DNA from: an uncultured Muribaculaceae bacterium
Lineage (GTDB): Bacteria > Bacteroidota > Bacteroidia > Bacteroidales > Muribaculaceae
NCBI GenBank assembly: GCA_910584665.1
Contig: CAJUBL010000018.1
Location: forward strand, 1-49,257
Reading direction: 5' to 3'
DNA length: 49,257 nt
The notes beneath the pieces are model-generated. The model did not search any database, had not been told where the DNA came from, and saw only the letters and a program-made list of their open reading frames with translations. Below are positions 15,933-24,681 of this stretch, piece after piece. The position numbers and the translations under genes were made by a program. Within the stretch, counting starts at the first letter, position 1. The number at the start of each line of letters is the position of its first letter.

Positions 15933-17435
15933 ATGAAACGACTCACCTCCATAGTGCTCATATTCCTGACCGCGTTCACCGTCACACCTGACGCCGATGG
16001 CGAGAAGATCGTGATAATGCATACTAACGACACCCATAGCCAGATCGACCCCGGCAACGGCGACATGGGTGGACTGGCACGCCGTAAAGTACTCATAGAC
16101 AGCATCCGCTCGGTCGAGCCCCACACCCTTCTGATAGATGCAGGCGACGCTGTTCAGGGCACAGCCTATTTCAATTTATATGCCGGAGAGGTCGAAGCCA
16201 AGGGACTCAATGCACTCGGATATGACTACGCCACACTGGGCAACCACGAATTTGACAACGGCATGGAAGCCCTCGCAAATTACATACGGCAGATAGACGC
16301 AGACTTTGTCTCGACCAACTACGATCTGGACGGCACCCCGCTTGACTCGGTGATATCACGCTACAGAACAGTCAGCATCGGCGGCAGAAAGATAGGCATC
16401 ATCGGACTGAATGTCGATCCCTCGGGCATCATAGACCCCGCCAAAAGCGAAGGCGTGAAATATCAGGATGTATACCGTGCCGCAAACTCCACGGCATGGC
16501 ATCTGAAGCACAACGAAGGGGCCGACTATGTCATCGCAATATCCCACATCGGTTATCACTACGACGAGACTCCCGACGATCTCGAGATCGCAGAAAAAGG
16601 CAATGACATCGATCTCATAATCGGAGGCCACAGCCACACCAGAATTGAACCAGGCACACCGCAGGGATGGCGCCTCAATGCCGACAAGGAGCCGGTCATC
16701 ATAACACAGACCGGGAGTTCGGGCAAATATCTGGGTGTGGTGACCATAGATACCGACACTGATTCAATACAGGCCTCACTGATACCGGTTGACTCCCGTC
16801 TTGACTCCCGTATCGACCCGGCCATAATCGAAATGACAGCACCCTACCGACACGGTGTCGACTCGCTCAAGAGCATCGTAATAGGCAAGACCCTCATCGA
16901 CAGCGATGACCGGAGCGACACCGGCATTATAAACTTTGTATCGGCATTCCTTGCCGACCGGGGACGGCAGCTTGTTCCCGACGGCAGAATAGATCTGGCA
17001 GTCTCAAACCGCGGCGGCATACGGACAGGGATGAAACGCGGCAACGTCACCAAGGGCGCCATCATGGAGATGCTGCCGTTTGACAATAAAGTCGAAGTGC
17101 TCGAGATGAAAGGAAGCGACCTTATTGAATCGCTCGGAATCAACGCCGGCATGGGGCGTGTAAGCTACGATCGTCCTGTCACCGTCACAATGGATGGCAA
17201 CAAAGCGGTCAAGGCAACAATTGACGGCAAGGATATACAGCCCGACTCTATCTACCGCGTGTCCACCATCGACTACATCGCCAAAGGGGGCGACTACATG
17301 GAGCCAATGACCCGAGGCAACGTAATCGCCGGGAGCAGCCGCATAATGAACGAAGACGTCATGGACTACATCGTCCGCCTGCCCCGCAAGACTATCCGGA
17401 ACAATCAGACAAATTATTTCAGGATCATAAAATAA
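15933..17435 (+). CDS. Periplasmic bifunctional metallophosphatase / 5'-nucleotidase (UshA-like)
   Basis: A 500-residue secreted enzyme. The signal peptide (residues 1-23) is followed by the calcineurin-like phosphoesterase domain with MHTNDTHSQIDPG, DAGDAVQG, LGNHEFDNG, SHIGYH and GGHSHT, which supply the two-metal site. From about residue 310 comes the 5'-nucleotidase C-terminal domain with SNRGGIRTGMKRGNVTKG and the stacking-loop segment YIAKGGDYM. Such enzymes strip phosphate from extracellular nucleotides and UDP-sugars. Here both domains are in one chain, whereas many Bacteroidales carry them as two adjacent genes (recalled, not checked). A TATCTTCG box at 15897-15904 may be its -7 element. 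Confidence 0.92.
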   Translation: MKRLTSIVLIFLTAFTVTPDADGEKIVIMHTNDTHSQIDPGNGDMGGLARRKVLIDSIRSVEPHTLLIDAGDAVQGTAYFNLYAGEVEAKGLNALGYDYATLGNHEFDNGMEALANYIRQIDADFVSTNYDLDGTPLDSVISRYRTVSIGGRKIGIIGLNVDPSGIIDPAKSEGVKYQDVYRAANSTAWHLKHNEGADYVIAISHIGYHYDETPDDLEIAEKGNDIDLIIGGHSHTRIEPGTPQGWRLNADKEPVIITQTGSSGKYLGVVTIDTDTDSIQASLIPVDSRLDSRIDPAIIEMTAPYRHGVDSLKSIVIGKTLIDSDDRSDTGIINFVSAFLADRGRQLVPDGRIDLAVSNRGGIRTGMKRGNVTKGAIMEMLPFDNKVEVLEMKGSDLIESLGINAGMGRVSYDRPVTVTMDGNKAVKATIDGKDIQPDSIYRVSTIDYIAKGGDYMEPMTRGNVIAGSSRIMNEDVMDYIVRLPRKTIRNNQTNYFRIIK

Positions 17436-17452
17436 TTCTTACGCCTCCAACT

Positions 17453-20398
17453 ATGAGAATATATACATTTTTACTGACAATCCTGCTTGGATTCGGCACA
17501 AGGGCCACCGACTTCGCTACCATGGTCGAAAGCCCCGAATGCAATGCATGGGTCGACTCGGTATTAGAGACACTCTCTCCCCGCCAGCGAATAGCCCAGC
17601 TATTCTGCCCGGTGGTCAATCCCACCAAGGGTGAGGCCTCACGCAACACGGTGAGGCGATATGCCGGCACACTCAATGTAGGAGGACTCCTGTTCAGAGG
17701 CGGCTCCATAGCTGAATATGCCGAGCTGACCAATCTGGCCCAGCAGGCAGCCGATGTTCCTGTAATGATGACACTCGACGGAGAGTGGGGGCTGGCCATG
17801 CGCATACCCGAAACACCCCGCTTTCCCTATAACATGGCCCTCGGTGCCATTAGTGATACGCGTCTGCTGGAAGAGTATGGGGCTGAGGTAGCAAGGGAAT
17901 GCCGCGAGATGGGGCTGCATGTCGACTTCGCCCCCGATGCCGATGTCAATCTGAATCCGGCCAATCCGGTGATAGGCCGCCGTTCGTTTGGCGAAGATCC
18001 GGCCCGTGTGGCCGCGGCCGTCGTGGCCTACAGCCGTGGAATGGAACGTGGCGGCGTCCTCACCACCGCCAAACATTTTCCGGGACACGGCGACACCTCT
18101 GCCGACAGCCATAAGACAGTGCCGGTTGTCGATCACACCCCGGATTTCATGCACGGGAACGACCTGCTCCCATTCAAGCAGTATATCGACGCCGGGATGT
18201 CGGGAATCATGGTAGGACACATATCGGTTCCATCGCTTGATCCGGACGGCACCGCCGCCTCCATGTCACGCGCCATAACCACCGGTCTGCTCAAGGAACA
18301 GCTCGGCTTCAGAGGTCTTGTATTCACTGATGCACTCGAGATGAAAGGCGCAGTAGGCGTTCACCCCAACAACTGCGTCTCGGCATTCATCGCCGGAGCA
18401 GACATACTGCTGAGTTCCGCCAATCCGCCGGCAGATATCGCCGCGATCGAACAGGCCATAAAAGAAGGCGACATCGACCGCTCCGAAGTCGACAGCCGAT
18501 GCCGCAAAATACTCAGCTACAAATGGGCTCTCGGCCTCTCATCGCGTCCCGGGCCAGTCAACATCAGCGGCATGAAATCAAGACTCAACACAACTGCAGC
18601 CAAGGGACTTATAGAACGGCTCACAGCCGCATCGGTCACTGTCACCGGCAACAAGGACGGGCTATTGCCACTCGACCATTCCCAAAGCGTAGCTGTAGTC
18701 AGCATCGGCTCCGACTCACCCGCCATGACCGATGTGATGAAGCATCACGGCAATGTCAGGACATACAATGCCGGAACAACACCTCTGACCAAGGCACAGC
18801 TTGACGATATAGCCGGCCACGATGTAGTGGTGGCCGCAGTATACAACGACAAGACGTCAAGTGTGCGACAGCTCGACGCACTCCCGGCCGAACGCCTCGT
18901 TGCCGTAATGTTCATGACTCCCTACAAAGCCATGGCTTTCAGAAACACACTCTCCCGGGCAGCCGCCATGGTGATGATGTATGACGACAATATCACGGCA
19001 CGCCGCGCCGCCGGCGACGCACTCTACGGAGGAAATGCTGTCTCGGGACGCCTGCCGGTATCCATGCCCGGGATCGCAAAACTCGGCGACGGGATAAGCT
19101 ATCCGGCCACCAGACTAAGTTTCTCAACACCCGATGCCGCCGGAATGGCCGGCTGGCTCACCGATTCAATCGATATAATAGCCCGCAAGGCTGTCGCCTC
19201 CGGCGCATTTCCCGGATTGCAGGTCATGGTAGTGAAGGACAGCCGTGTAGTGGCCGAACGATGTTACGGACACACAGCATGCAGTTCCGGATCTCCGGCC
19301 GTAACCCCGGCCACTCTCTATGACCTCGCCTCCGTAAGCAAAGCGATCGGCACACTGCCCGGAATAATGCTTGCGGTCGACCGCGGTCTTCTCGACATAG
19401 ACCGGCCGGCCGGAGATTATATCGACCGGCTGGCCGGTACCGACAAAGCCTGCATAACCCCGAGGCAGATGCTCTTCCACGAGAGCGGAATGCCATCGGG
19501 GCTTAACATGCATGAGATAATGTTTGATCCGGACAGTTATGCCGGAAAACTCACCCGCCGTCGCCGTGTCGCACCTCATACCATCAGAGTGGCACGCAAC
19601 ACATGGGGAAACAGCCGGGCACGCATCAGGCGTGACATCACATCGACCACCCGCAACGACCGTTTCCCCATCGAGACAGCCAAAGGCATATGGACAGGAC
19701 GATCCACACGTGACACGATCATGCAACGCATATATGACGTACCGCTCAAGTCGCATTCCATGCGCTATTCATGCCTCAACTTCTGCCTGCTTGCCGAAAT
19801 AGAGCAACGCCTCACAGGTACAGATCACGACATCTGGGTAGAAAAAAATATATTCGCTCCCATCGGCGCCCCAACACTATGCTATCGCCCGCTCACCCGT
19901 TATGGCATAGACCGTATCGCAGCTACCGAGAATGATGCATTCCTTCGCCGGCAGACAGTCCACGGCCACGTTCACGACGAGCTGGCCGCATTTTCGGGCG
20001 GAGTGCAGGGAAACGCCGGACTTTTCGGCTCGGCTACCGATATAGCCAAAGTGTGCCAGATGTATCTGCAGGGCGGGACATATGGAGGAACGCGTGTACT
20101 CAGCAATCAGGTAGTCAGAGAATTCACCTCCACACAGTCCCCGACATGCCGCCGCGGACTCGGGTTCGACCGTCCGGACATCAGCGACCCGGACCGCTCG
20201 CCTGTGCCCGAAGAGGTGCCGGCTTCGGCCTACGGCCATACAGGATTTACCGGCACATGCTTCTGGGTTGACCCCGACAACAATCTCATCTACGTGTTCC
20301 TGAGCAACAGAATAAACCCCTCACGCGAGAACGGTGCCTGGAACCGCAACAAGGCCCGTTCCCGCATCCATTCACTAATATATAAAGCTCTGCAATGA
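17453..20398 (+). CDS. Fusion of GH3 beta-N-acetylhexosaminidase and serine beta-lactamase-fold hydrolase
   Basis: A 981-residue exported protein. Residues about 25-360 are a GH3 NagZ-like domain, with KHFPGHGDTSADSH near 207 (the His-Asp dyad loop of NagZ enzymes) and the nucleophile Asp near 293 in FTDALEMKG. A GH3 C-terminal type domain spans roughly 380-560. From about 575 a class C beta-lactamase/AmpH-like domain follows, with Ser627 and Lys630 in SVSK, a YxN-like YSCLNF near 772 (Cys where Asn is usual) and HTG near 928. Both activities fit peptidoglycan fragment turnover in the periplasm. The fusion is known in Bacteroidota. It overlaps the next gene by ATGA, linking it to an LTA-synthase-like sulfatase. 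Confidence 0.9.
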   Translation: MRIYTFLLTILLGFGTRATDFATMVESPECNAWVDSVLETLSPRQRIAQLFCPVVNPTKGEASRNTVRRYAGTLNVGGLLFRGGSIAEYAELTNLAQQAADVPVMMTLDGEWGLAMRIPETPRFPYNMALGAISDTRLLEEYGAEVARECREMGLHVDFAPDADVNLNPANPVIGRRSFGEDPARVAAAVVAYSRGMERGGVLTTAKHFPGHGDTSADSHKTVPVVDHTPDFMHGNDLLPFKQYIDAGMSGIMVGHISVPSLDPDGTAASMSRAITTGLLKEQLGFRGLVFTDALEMKGAVGVHPNNCVSAFIAGADILLSSANPPADIAAIEQAIKEGDIDRSEVDSRCRKILSYKWALGLSSRPGPVNISGMKSRLNTTAAKGLIERLTAASVTVTGNKDGLLPLDHSQSVAVVSIGSDSPAMTDVMKHHGNVRTYNAGTTPLTKAQLDDIAGHDVVVAAVYNDKTSSVRQLDALPAERLVAVMFMTPYKAMAFRNTLSRAAAMVMMYDDNITARRAAGDALYGGNAVSGRLPVSMPGIAKLGDGISYPATRLSFSTPDAAGMAGWLTDSIDIIARKAVASGAFPGLQVMVVKDSRVVAERCYGHTACSSGSPAVTPATLYDLASVSKAIGTLPGIMLAVDRGLLDIDRPAGDYIDRLAGTDKACITPRQMLFHESGMPSGLNMHEIMFDPDSYAGKLTRRRRVAPHTIRVARNTWGNSRARIRRDITSTTRNDRFPIETAKGIWTGRSTRDTIMQRIYDVPLKSHSMRYSCLNFCLLAEIEQRLTGTDHDIWVEKNIFAPIGAPTLCYRPLTRYGIDRIAATENDAFLRRQTVHGHVHDELAAFSGGVQGNAGLFGSATDIAKVCQMYLQGGTYGGTRVLSNQVVREFTSTQSPTCRRGLGFDRPDISDPDRSPVPEEVPASAYGHTGFTGTCFWVDPDNNLIYVFLSNRINPSRENGAWNRNKARSRIHSLIYKALQ

Positions 20399-22230
20399 AA
20401 CGCCCGATCCGTATTCTGTTCACCATGTTCTCAGGCTGGGTTCTCCTGTTCGTCCTGGCCAAACTGATCTTTATCGCATGCTACCGTACAATATACGCCG
20501 GTACAGGATTCGGAGACATATGCGATATCATATGGCACGGCCTCAAGATGGATCTCGCTACAGCCGGCTATCTCTCGGCGCTGCCCGGACTGGCTCTTGC
20601 AGCGGGAACATTTTTCAGATCTCCGCGCCCTACGGTGACATTCCTCAGATTCTACGTAGCAACGATATCACTGCTGGTACTCGCCATCATATTCACCGAT
20701 ACCGCTCTGTATGGATACTGGGACTTCAAGCTCGACATCACCCCTTTGTTCTACGTGATGACCGATCCCGTCGCCGCAGTAGCGAGCGCGCCTCTCTGGA
20801 TGGTCGCCGGAGGAGTCACCGCCCTTTGCCTCTCCACCTGGGGACTATACCTGCTGATGACAAAATATACCGGCATCAACGGATACAAACCAGACGGAAA
20901 ACTTAAGACCGCCGGAGTCATGCTTCTGCTTACAGCCCTGCTTTTCATCCCCATAAGGGGTGGATTCGGAGTAGCCACCGTCAATCTGAGCACAGCTTTC
21001 TACAGCAATAATATGAGATTCAATCATGCGGCAGTCAATCCGGCTTTCAGTCTTTTCTACTCGGCCACCCATCAGCAGGCATTCGGCAAGATGTTCCGTT
21101 TCATGGAACCGGAGCAGGCGTCCGGCATCATGACACAGGTCACCGGGTCAAGTTCCTACAGCGATCCGGCCCGGCCACTTCTCTCCACCACGAGGCCTGA
21201 TATCTACATCATAATTCTCGAAAGTTTCTCCAACAGTCTCTTTCCATCGCTGGGTGGTGATCCGGTGGCGACAGGTCTTGACAGCATCGCATCTTCAGGG
21301 CTGATGTTCAGCAACTTCTACTCAAGCACATTCCGCACAGACAGAGCAATACCCGCCATACTCAACGCCTTCCCCGCACAGCCCACCACCTCGCTGTCAA
21401 AATACCCCGAGAAAACCAGGCACATAGCATCTCTGGCCCGCAGTCTCGGCGAAATACACTATTCCACAACCTATTACTATGGCGGCGACGCAACGTTTGC
21501 AAACAAACAGACTTACCTGCTCAACAGCGGATTCACCGATATCGTCACACTCAAAGACATGGATCCGGCCATCGAACGCAGCAAGTGGGGAGTTCCCGAC
21601 GGGGCCCTCTTTGACCGGGTCATCGCCGACCTTACCGAAGACACTGTCCCCCGGCTGACTATCGTACAGACTCTCAGCAGCCACGAACCGTTCGAAGTTC
21701 CCTACTGCAATCCGGCATTCAGGGATGACGCAGCCTGCAATGCCTTCGCATATACCGACAGCTGTGCCACAGCATTCATCAACCGTCTTGCATCCACACC
21801 GGGCTGGGACAACACGCTGGTCATCGCCGTACCCGACCACTACGGATGCTACCCCCACAACCCCGACCCTACCGACATCATACTGCGCCACCGTATACCG
21901 CTTATCATGACAGGCGGAGCACTCGTACGCCGGGGCGTCACCGATACTCCGGCTTCACAGGTCGACATAATCGCCACGTTGCTTGACGCCATGGAAACAG
22001 ACCGCAGTGACTACCGGTTCAGCCGCAACATCCTCGATCCCGAGGTGATGCCTATGGCTTTCATGTCCACACCCACCTATACAGCTGTCGTCGACAGCAC
22101 CGGCTTAGCCTCGGTCTACAATATCGAGACCAGACTGTTCCGAAACGGGAAAAGCTACCCCACAACTACATCTGACAGCATCAACGCCGCCTATATTCAG
22201 ACCATCTACGACACTCTTGACAATCTATAG
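20395..22230 (+). CDS. LTA synthase-like membrane sulfatase/phosphotransferase
   Basis: A protein of 611 residues with five N-terminal membrane helices (about 10-30, 45-68, 78-102, 122-148, 167-185) and a periplasmic alkaline-phosphatase-fold domain from about 265. Visible motifs are IIILESFSNSLFP near 275 (metal Glu), the nucleophile Thr near 316 in FRTDRAIPAIL, SSHEPFEVPY and VIAVPDHYG. Relatives add phosphoglycerol or phosphoethanolamine to envelope glycans or lipids. Bacteroidota lack lipoteichoic acid, so the acceptor is something else, possibly lipid A, capsule or O-glycan (inference). It is translationally coupled to the GH3 fusion upstream and followed after 6 nt by a PAP2 phosphatase. 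Confidence 0.88.
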   Translation: MKRPIRILFTMFSGWVLLFVLAKLIFIACYRTIYAGTGFGDICDIIWHGLKMDLATAGYLSALPGLALAAGTFFRSPRPTVTFLRFYVATISLLVLAIIFTDTALYGYWDFKLDITPLFYVMTDPVAAVASAPLWMVAGGVTALCLSTWGLYLLMTKYTGINGYKPDGKLKTAGVMLLLTALLFIPIRGGFGVATVNLSTAFYSNNMRFNHAAVNPAFSLFYSATHQQAFGKMFRFMEPEQASGIMTQVTGSSSYSDPARPLLSTTRPDIYIIILESFSNSLFPSLGGDPVATGLDSIASSGLMFSNFYSSTFRTDRAIPAILNAFPAQPTTSLSKYPEKTRHIASLARSLGEIHYSTTYYYGGDATFANKQTYLLNSGFTDIVTLKDMDPAIERSKWGVPDGALFDRVIADLTEDTVPRLTIVQTLSSHEPFEVPYCNPAFRDDAACNAFAYTDSCATAFINRLASTPGWDNTLVIAVPDHYGCYPHNPDPTDIILRHRIPLIMTGGALVRRGVTDTPASQVDIIATLLDAMETDRSDYRFSRNILDPEVMPMAFMSTPTYTAVVDSTGLASVYNIETRLFRNGKSYPTTTSDSINAAYIQTIYDTLDNL

Positions 22231-22236
22231 ACCATC

Positions 22237-22902
22237 ATGCTCGATACATTACAACAACTCGACACCGACCTGTTCCTGACCCTGAACGGTTACAATACTC
22301 CATGGCTCGACACCTTCATGTGGTACTTCTCGGGCAAACTCGTATGGATATTTCTGTACGTCTCCATCCTGGCAGGAATCATATATCGTTTCGGATGGCG
22401 CCGGGCTCTGGGAATACTTCTTGTTATAATACTGATAATCACCGTGTGTGACCAGCTGTGCGGTCACTTTGTCAGATACAGCATCGAACGCATGCGTCCT
22501 TCCAATCCCGACAATCCGATCAGTCACATGGTACATATCGTCAGGGGATACCGCGGCGGACCATTCGGGTTTCCGTCATGCCATGCCGCCAATTCTTTCG
22601 GTCTCGCCGTGTTTACAGCCCTTCTGTTCCGCAGCCGCACCATCACAGCCATAATGATGTTATGGGCGCTGGTCACCGCCTACTCCCGCATCGTACTCGG
22701 CGTCCACTACCCCGGAGACCTTCTGACCGGAGCCGCCGTAGGCACCCTGACCGCCATCACTGCCTATTACAGTTCACGCGCCATATACCGACGCTACAGT
22801 CACCGCCATGTCACCCGCGACAGCATCCCCACGCTGACTATATCCTCGACTATGCTGCTGACAATCGGTATAATGGCTATCACAGCCTGCTTCACCTGCT
22901 AA
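22237..22902 (+). CDS. PAP2-family membrane phosphatase
   Basis: A 221-residue membrane protein with six predicted helices and the three PAP2 motifs: RYSIERMRP (K/RxxxxxxRP form), PSCHAANSFG (PSxH, with Cys instead of the common Gly/Ser) and SRIVLGVHYPGD (SRxxxxxHxxxD). Family members dephosphorylate undecaprenyl pyrophosphate, lipid A or phosphatidylglycerol phosphate at the periplasmic face. The gene follows the LTA-synthase-like gene by 6 nt; the diacylglycerol or lipid phosphate products of that enzyme could be its substrate (inference). The stop overlaps the stop of the convergent VanZ-like gene. Confidence 0.92.
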   Translation: MLDTLQQLDTDLFLTLNGYNTPWLDTFMWYFSGKLVWIFLYVSILAGIIYRFGWRRALGILLVIILIITVCDQLCGHFVRYSIERMRPSNPDNPISHMVHIVRGYRGGPFGFPSCHAANSFGLAVFTALLFRSRTITAIMMLWALVTAYSRIVLGVHYPGDLLTGAAVGTLTAITAYYSSRAIYRRYSHRHVTRDSIPTLTISSTMLLTIGIMAITACFTC

Positions 22903-23309
22903 TTCTTTCCTGTCGGACCAAAAAGCCAACCTGCCACATACCCCGCAAGCCAGGCCCCCGACACAGCGCCACAGCCATCAGCAACAAAATCCCACAGCTC
23001 ACACCCCCGCCCCATAGCCATCACAAGTTGCAGCAACTCTATCATCCCACCGGCGAGAGTAGCGATCAATGCAATCACAGCCAGACGGCACGGCGTCAGA
23101 ACCGACACACCGCGCCACCGGGCCCAGTCAAGCGCGACAGCTCCCGCCAAGCCTCCGAACATCAAAGCATGGACCAGTTTATCTGCTCCGGGGAAAAGCG
23201 GAATATCCACATCAGGCAAAGGACGCGGTACCAGCGTGAGATAAAGAATCGCCACCGAAACAACAACGGTGAGCAACCAGTCAGGCAAAGAAAAGAACAA
23301 ACGCTTCAT
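22899..23309 (-). CDS. VanZ-like membrane protein
   Basis: A short membrane protein of 136 residues (from ATG 23309, MKRLFFSLPDWLL). It has a VanZ-like arrangement: PDVDIPLFPGADKLVHALMF with the conserved H-x-x-x-F region, and three to four hydrophobic helices ending in GWLFGPTGKN. The family role is not settled beyond the teicoplanin-resistance prototype. An upstream ATG at 23345 is rejected since it adds a non-family segment. Its 3' end overlaps the PAP2 gene by 3 nt tail to tail, so the two transcripts are complementary at their ends. Confidence 0.85.
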   Translation of the reverse strand: MKRLFFSLPDWLLTVVVSVAILYLTLVPRPLPDVDIPLFPGADKLVHALMFGGLAGAVALDWARWRGVSVLTPCRLAVIALIATLAGGMIELLQLVMAMGRGCELWDFVADGCGAVSGAWLAGYVAGWLFGPTGKN

Positions 23310-23442
23310 AATCGACCATAAATAAAACACATTTATATAACGCAATCATCCGGGCATTAGTGTATAAATAGCGCCTGCCGGACAATCTCAGCATCAAACT
23401 GTCAGGACTCCATGTTTGTAATGTCTGTTTTGACGCGGTTGA

Positions 23443-23474
23443 TTGGGTCAGGTAAAAAAATTTCCGTAACTTTG
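23443..23474 (+). promoter_or_regulatory. Promoter of the DUF4421 gene
   Basis: TTG (23443-23445), 21-nt spacer rich in A/T, TAACTTTG (23467-23474). The TTG start codon is 24 nt downstream of the box, consistent with a short leader. Confidence 0.75.
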
Positions 23475-23497
23475 CCGACGTCATTACAATCACTCAC

Positions 23498-24559
23498 TTG
23501 AAACGTGTCCTGCATATCCTGCTTCTGACCGTCATATTGACGGCCATCGCGCCCCATAGAGCCCAAGCCGAGTTCCTGTCGCTCGACACTATCGCGTCAT
23601 GGGGCAAATTTCCGCGATTCTGCATCAGGACATACCGGTGGGGCGACAGGTTTTTCAATTCCTACGATTCAACCTACGTGGTGGGCACCGGCAAGAGGTT
23701 CAACATCAAACTGAGAACAGAGAGCTGGACCGACTTCTACAATTTCAATTTTGATGAGGAACCACGCACACGTATGATGATGATGTCAGACCCGACGACA
23801 AGCGCGGGATTCTGGCTGACATACATGGCGGTATCAGTGGGTTATGACATGAATGTAGGCAAATACTTCGGTGGCGGAGAATCCCGTCGTAAATGGTCAT
23901 TCCAGTTCAACTGCAGTCTCTTTGCCGCAGACGCATATTTCTCGAGTAACAATGTCGGTTCGACGATCATGCGCATTGGCCCCAGAGGCAATACCCATTC
24001 CGCCGACATCGACTTCAGCGGCATAAACAACGAGTCTTGGGGCGTGGACCTGTACTATTTCTTCAATCACAGACATTATTCACAGGCGGCCGCATTCGCA
24101 TTCAGCAAGATACAGCTGAAAAGCTCGGGATCATTCTATGCCGGACTGTCATTCTGGGGACTGAACTACGACTTCGATTTCAACAGTCTGCCAGAGGAAG
24201 TCAAGATCCAGCTGCCGCTGAGCGAATACAATTACTTTTACCGCACAAAGAGCAATAACTACGCCCTGCGTCTTGGCTACGGCTACAACTGGGTGTTCAG
24301 GAAAGGATGGACACTGGCAATCAGCGAGTCGCCTATCATAGGCGTGAGACGGGGATGGCTTCTCAATCTTGACGAGGAGCGCACAAGCCTTTCGTTCTAC
24401 AACCGGCTGAAAGCCTCAATAGTGTATAATAACGGCAAATGGTTCACCGGGGCAGTGCTGAGGATGGAGAACGCCCTGTTCTATGACAAGACCCACACAA
24501 TGCTTGGATCGATGATAAGTTTCGAAGCCTCGGTGGGTTACCGTTTCAACATATGGTAA
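23498..24559 (+). CDS. DUF4421 family outer-membrane protein
   Basis: A 353-residue exported protein of the DUF4421 family, common and uncharacterised in Bacteroidota. It starts at a TTG codon (no ATG in frame gives a complete signal peptide): MKRVLHILLLTVILTAIAPHRAQA, then mature EFLSLD. The mature part has the family pattern RWGDRFFNSYDSTYVVGTGKRF and regular alternating strands, ending in an aromatic ...ASVGYRFNIW terminus typical of BAM-assembled barrels. Function unknown. It has its own promoter and is monocistronic or loosely followed by the SurA-like gene 120 nt later. Confidence 0.85.
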   Translation: MKRVLHILLLTVILTAIAPHRAQAEFLSLDTIASWGKFPRFCIRTYRWGDRFFNSYDSTYVVGTGKRFNIKLRTESWTDFYNFNFDEEPRTRMMMMSDPTTSAGFWLTYMAVSVGYDMNVGKYFGGGESRRKWSFQFNCSLFAADAYFSSNNVGSTIMRIGPRGNTHSADIDFSGINNESWGVDLYYFFNHRHYSQAAAFAFSKIQLKSSGSFYAGLSFWGLNYDFDFNSLPEEVKIQLPLSEYNYFYRTKSNNYALRLGYGYNWVFRKGWTLAISESPIIGVRRGWLLNLDEERTSLSFYNRLKASIVYNNGKWFTGAVLRMENALFYDKTHTMLGSMISFEASVGYRFNIW

Positions 24560-24606
24560 GACAGACACATGCCGCAATATGCCTGCTCTTAAAAAAGCTT
24601 AAGAAA

Positions 24607-24638
24607 TTGCCGATTTAGTGGAATATCGACTATCTTTG
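24607..24638 (+). promoter_or_regulatory. Promoter of the surA-like gene
   Basis: TTG (24607-24609), 21-nt spacer, TATCTTTG (24631-24638). Start codon GTG 24682 lies 43 nt beyond the box. A small AT-rich palindrome (TCTTAA...TTAAGA, about 24588-24605) directly precedes it and might end the DUF4421 transcript. Confidence 0.75.
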
Positions 24639-24681
24639 CGGGATAGACATCACCAGAGAATATTCATTAGACATTATACCT

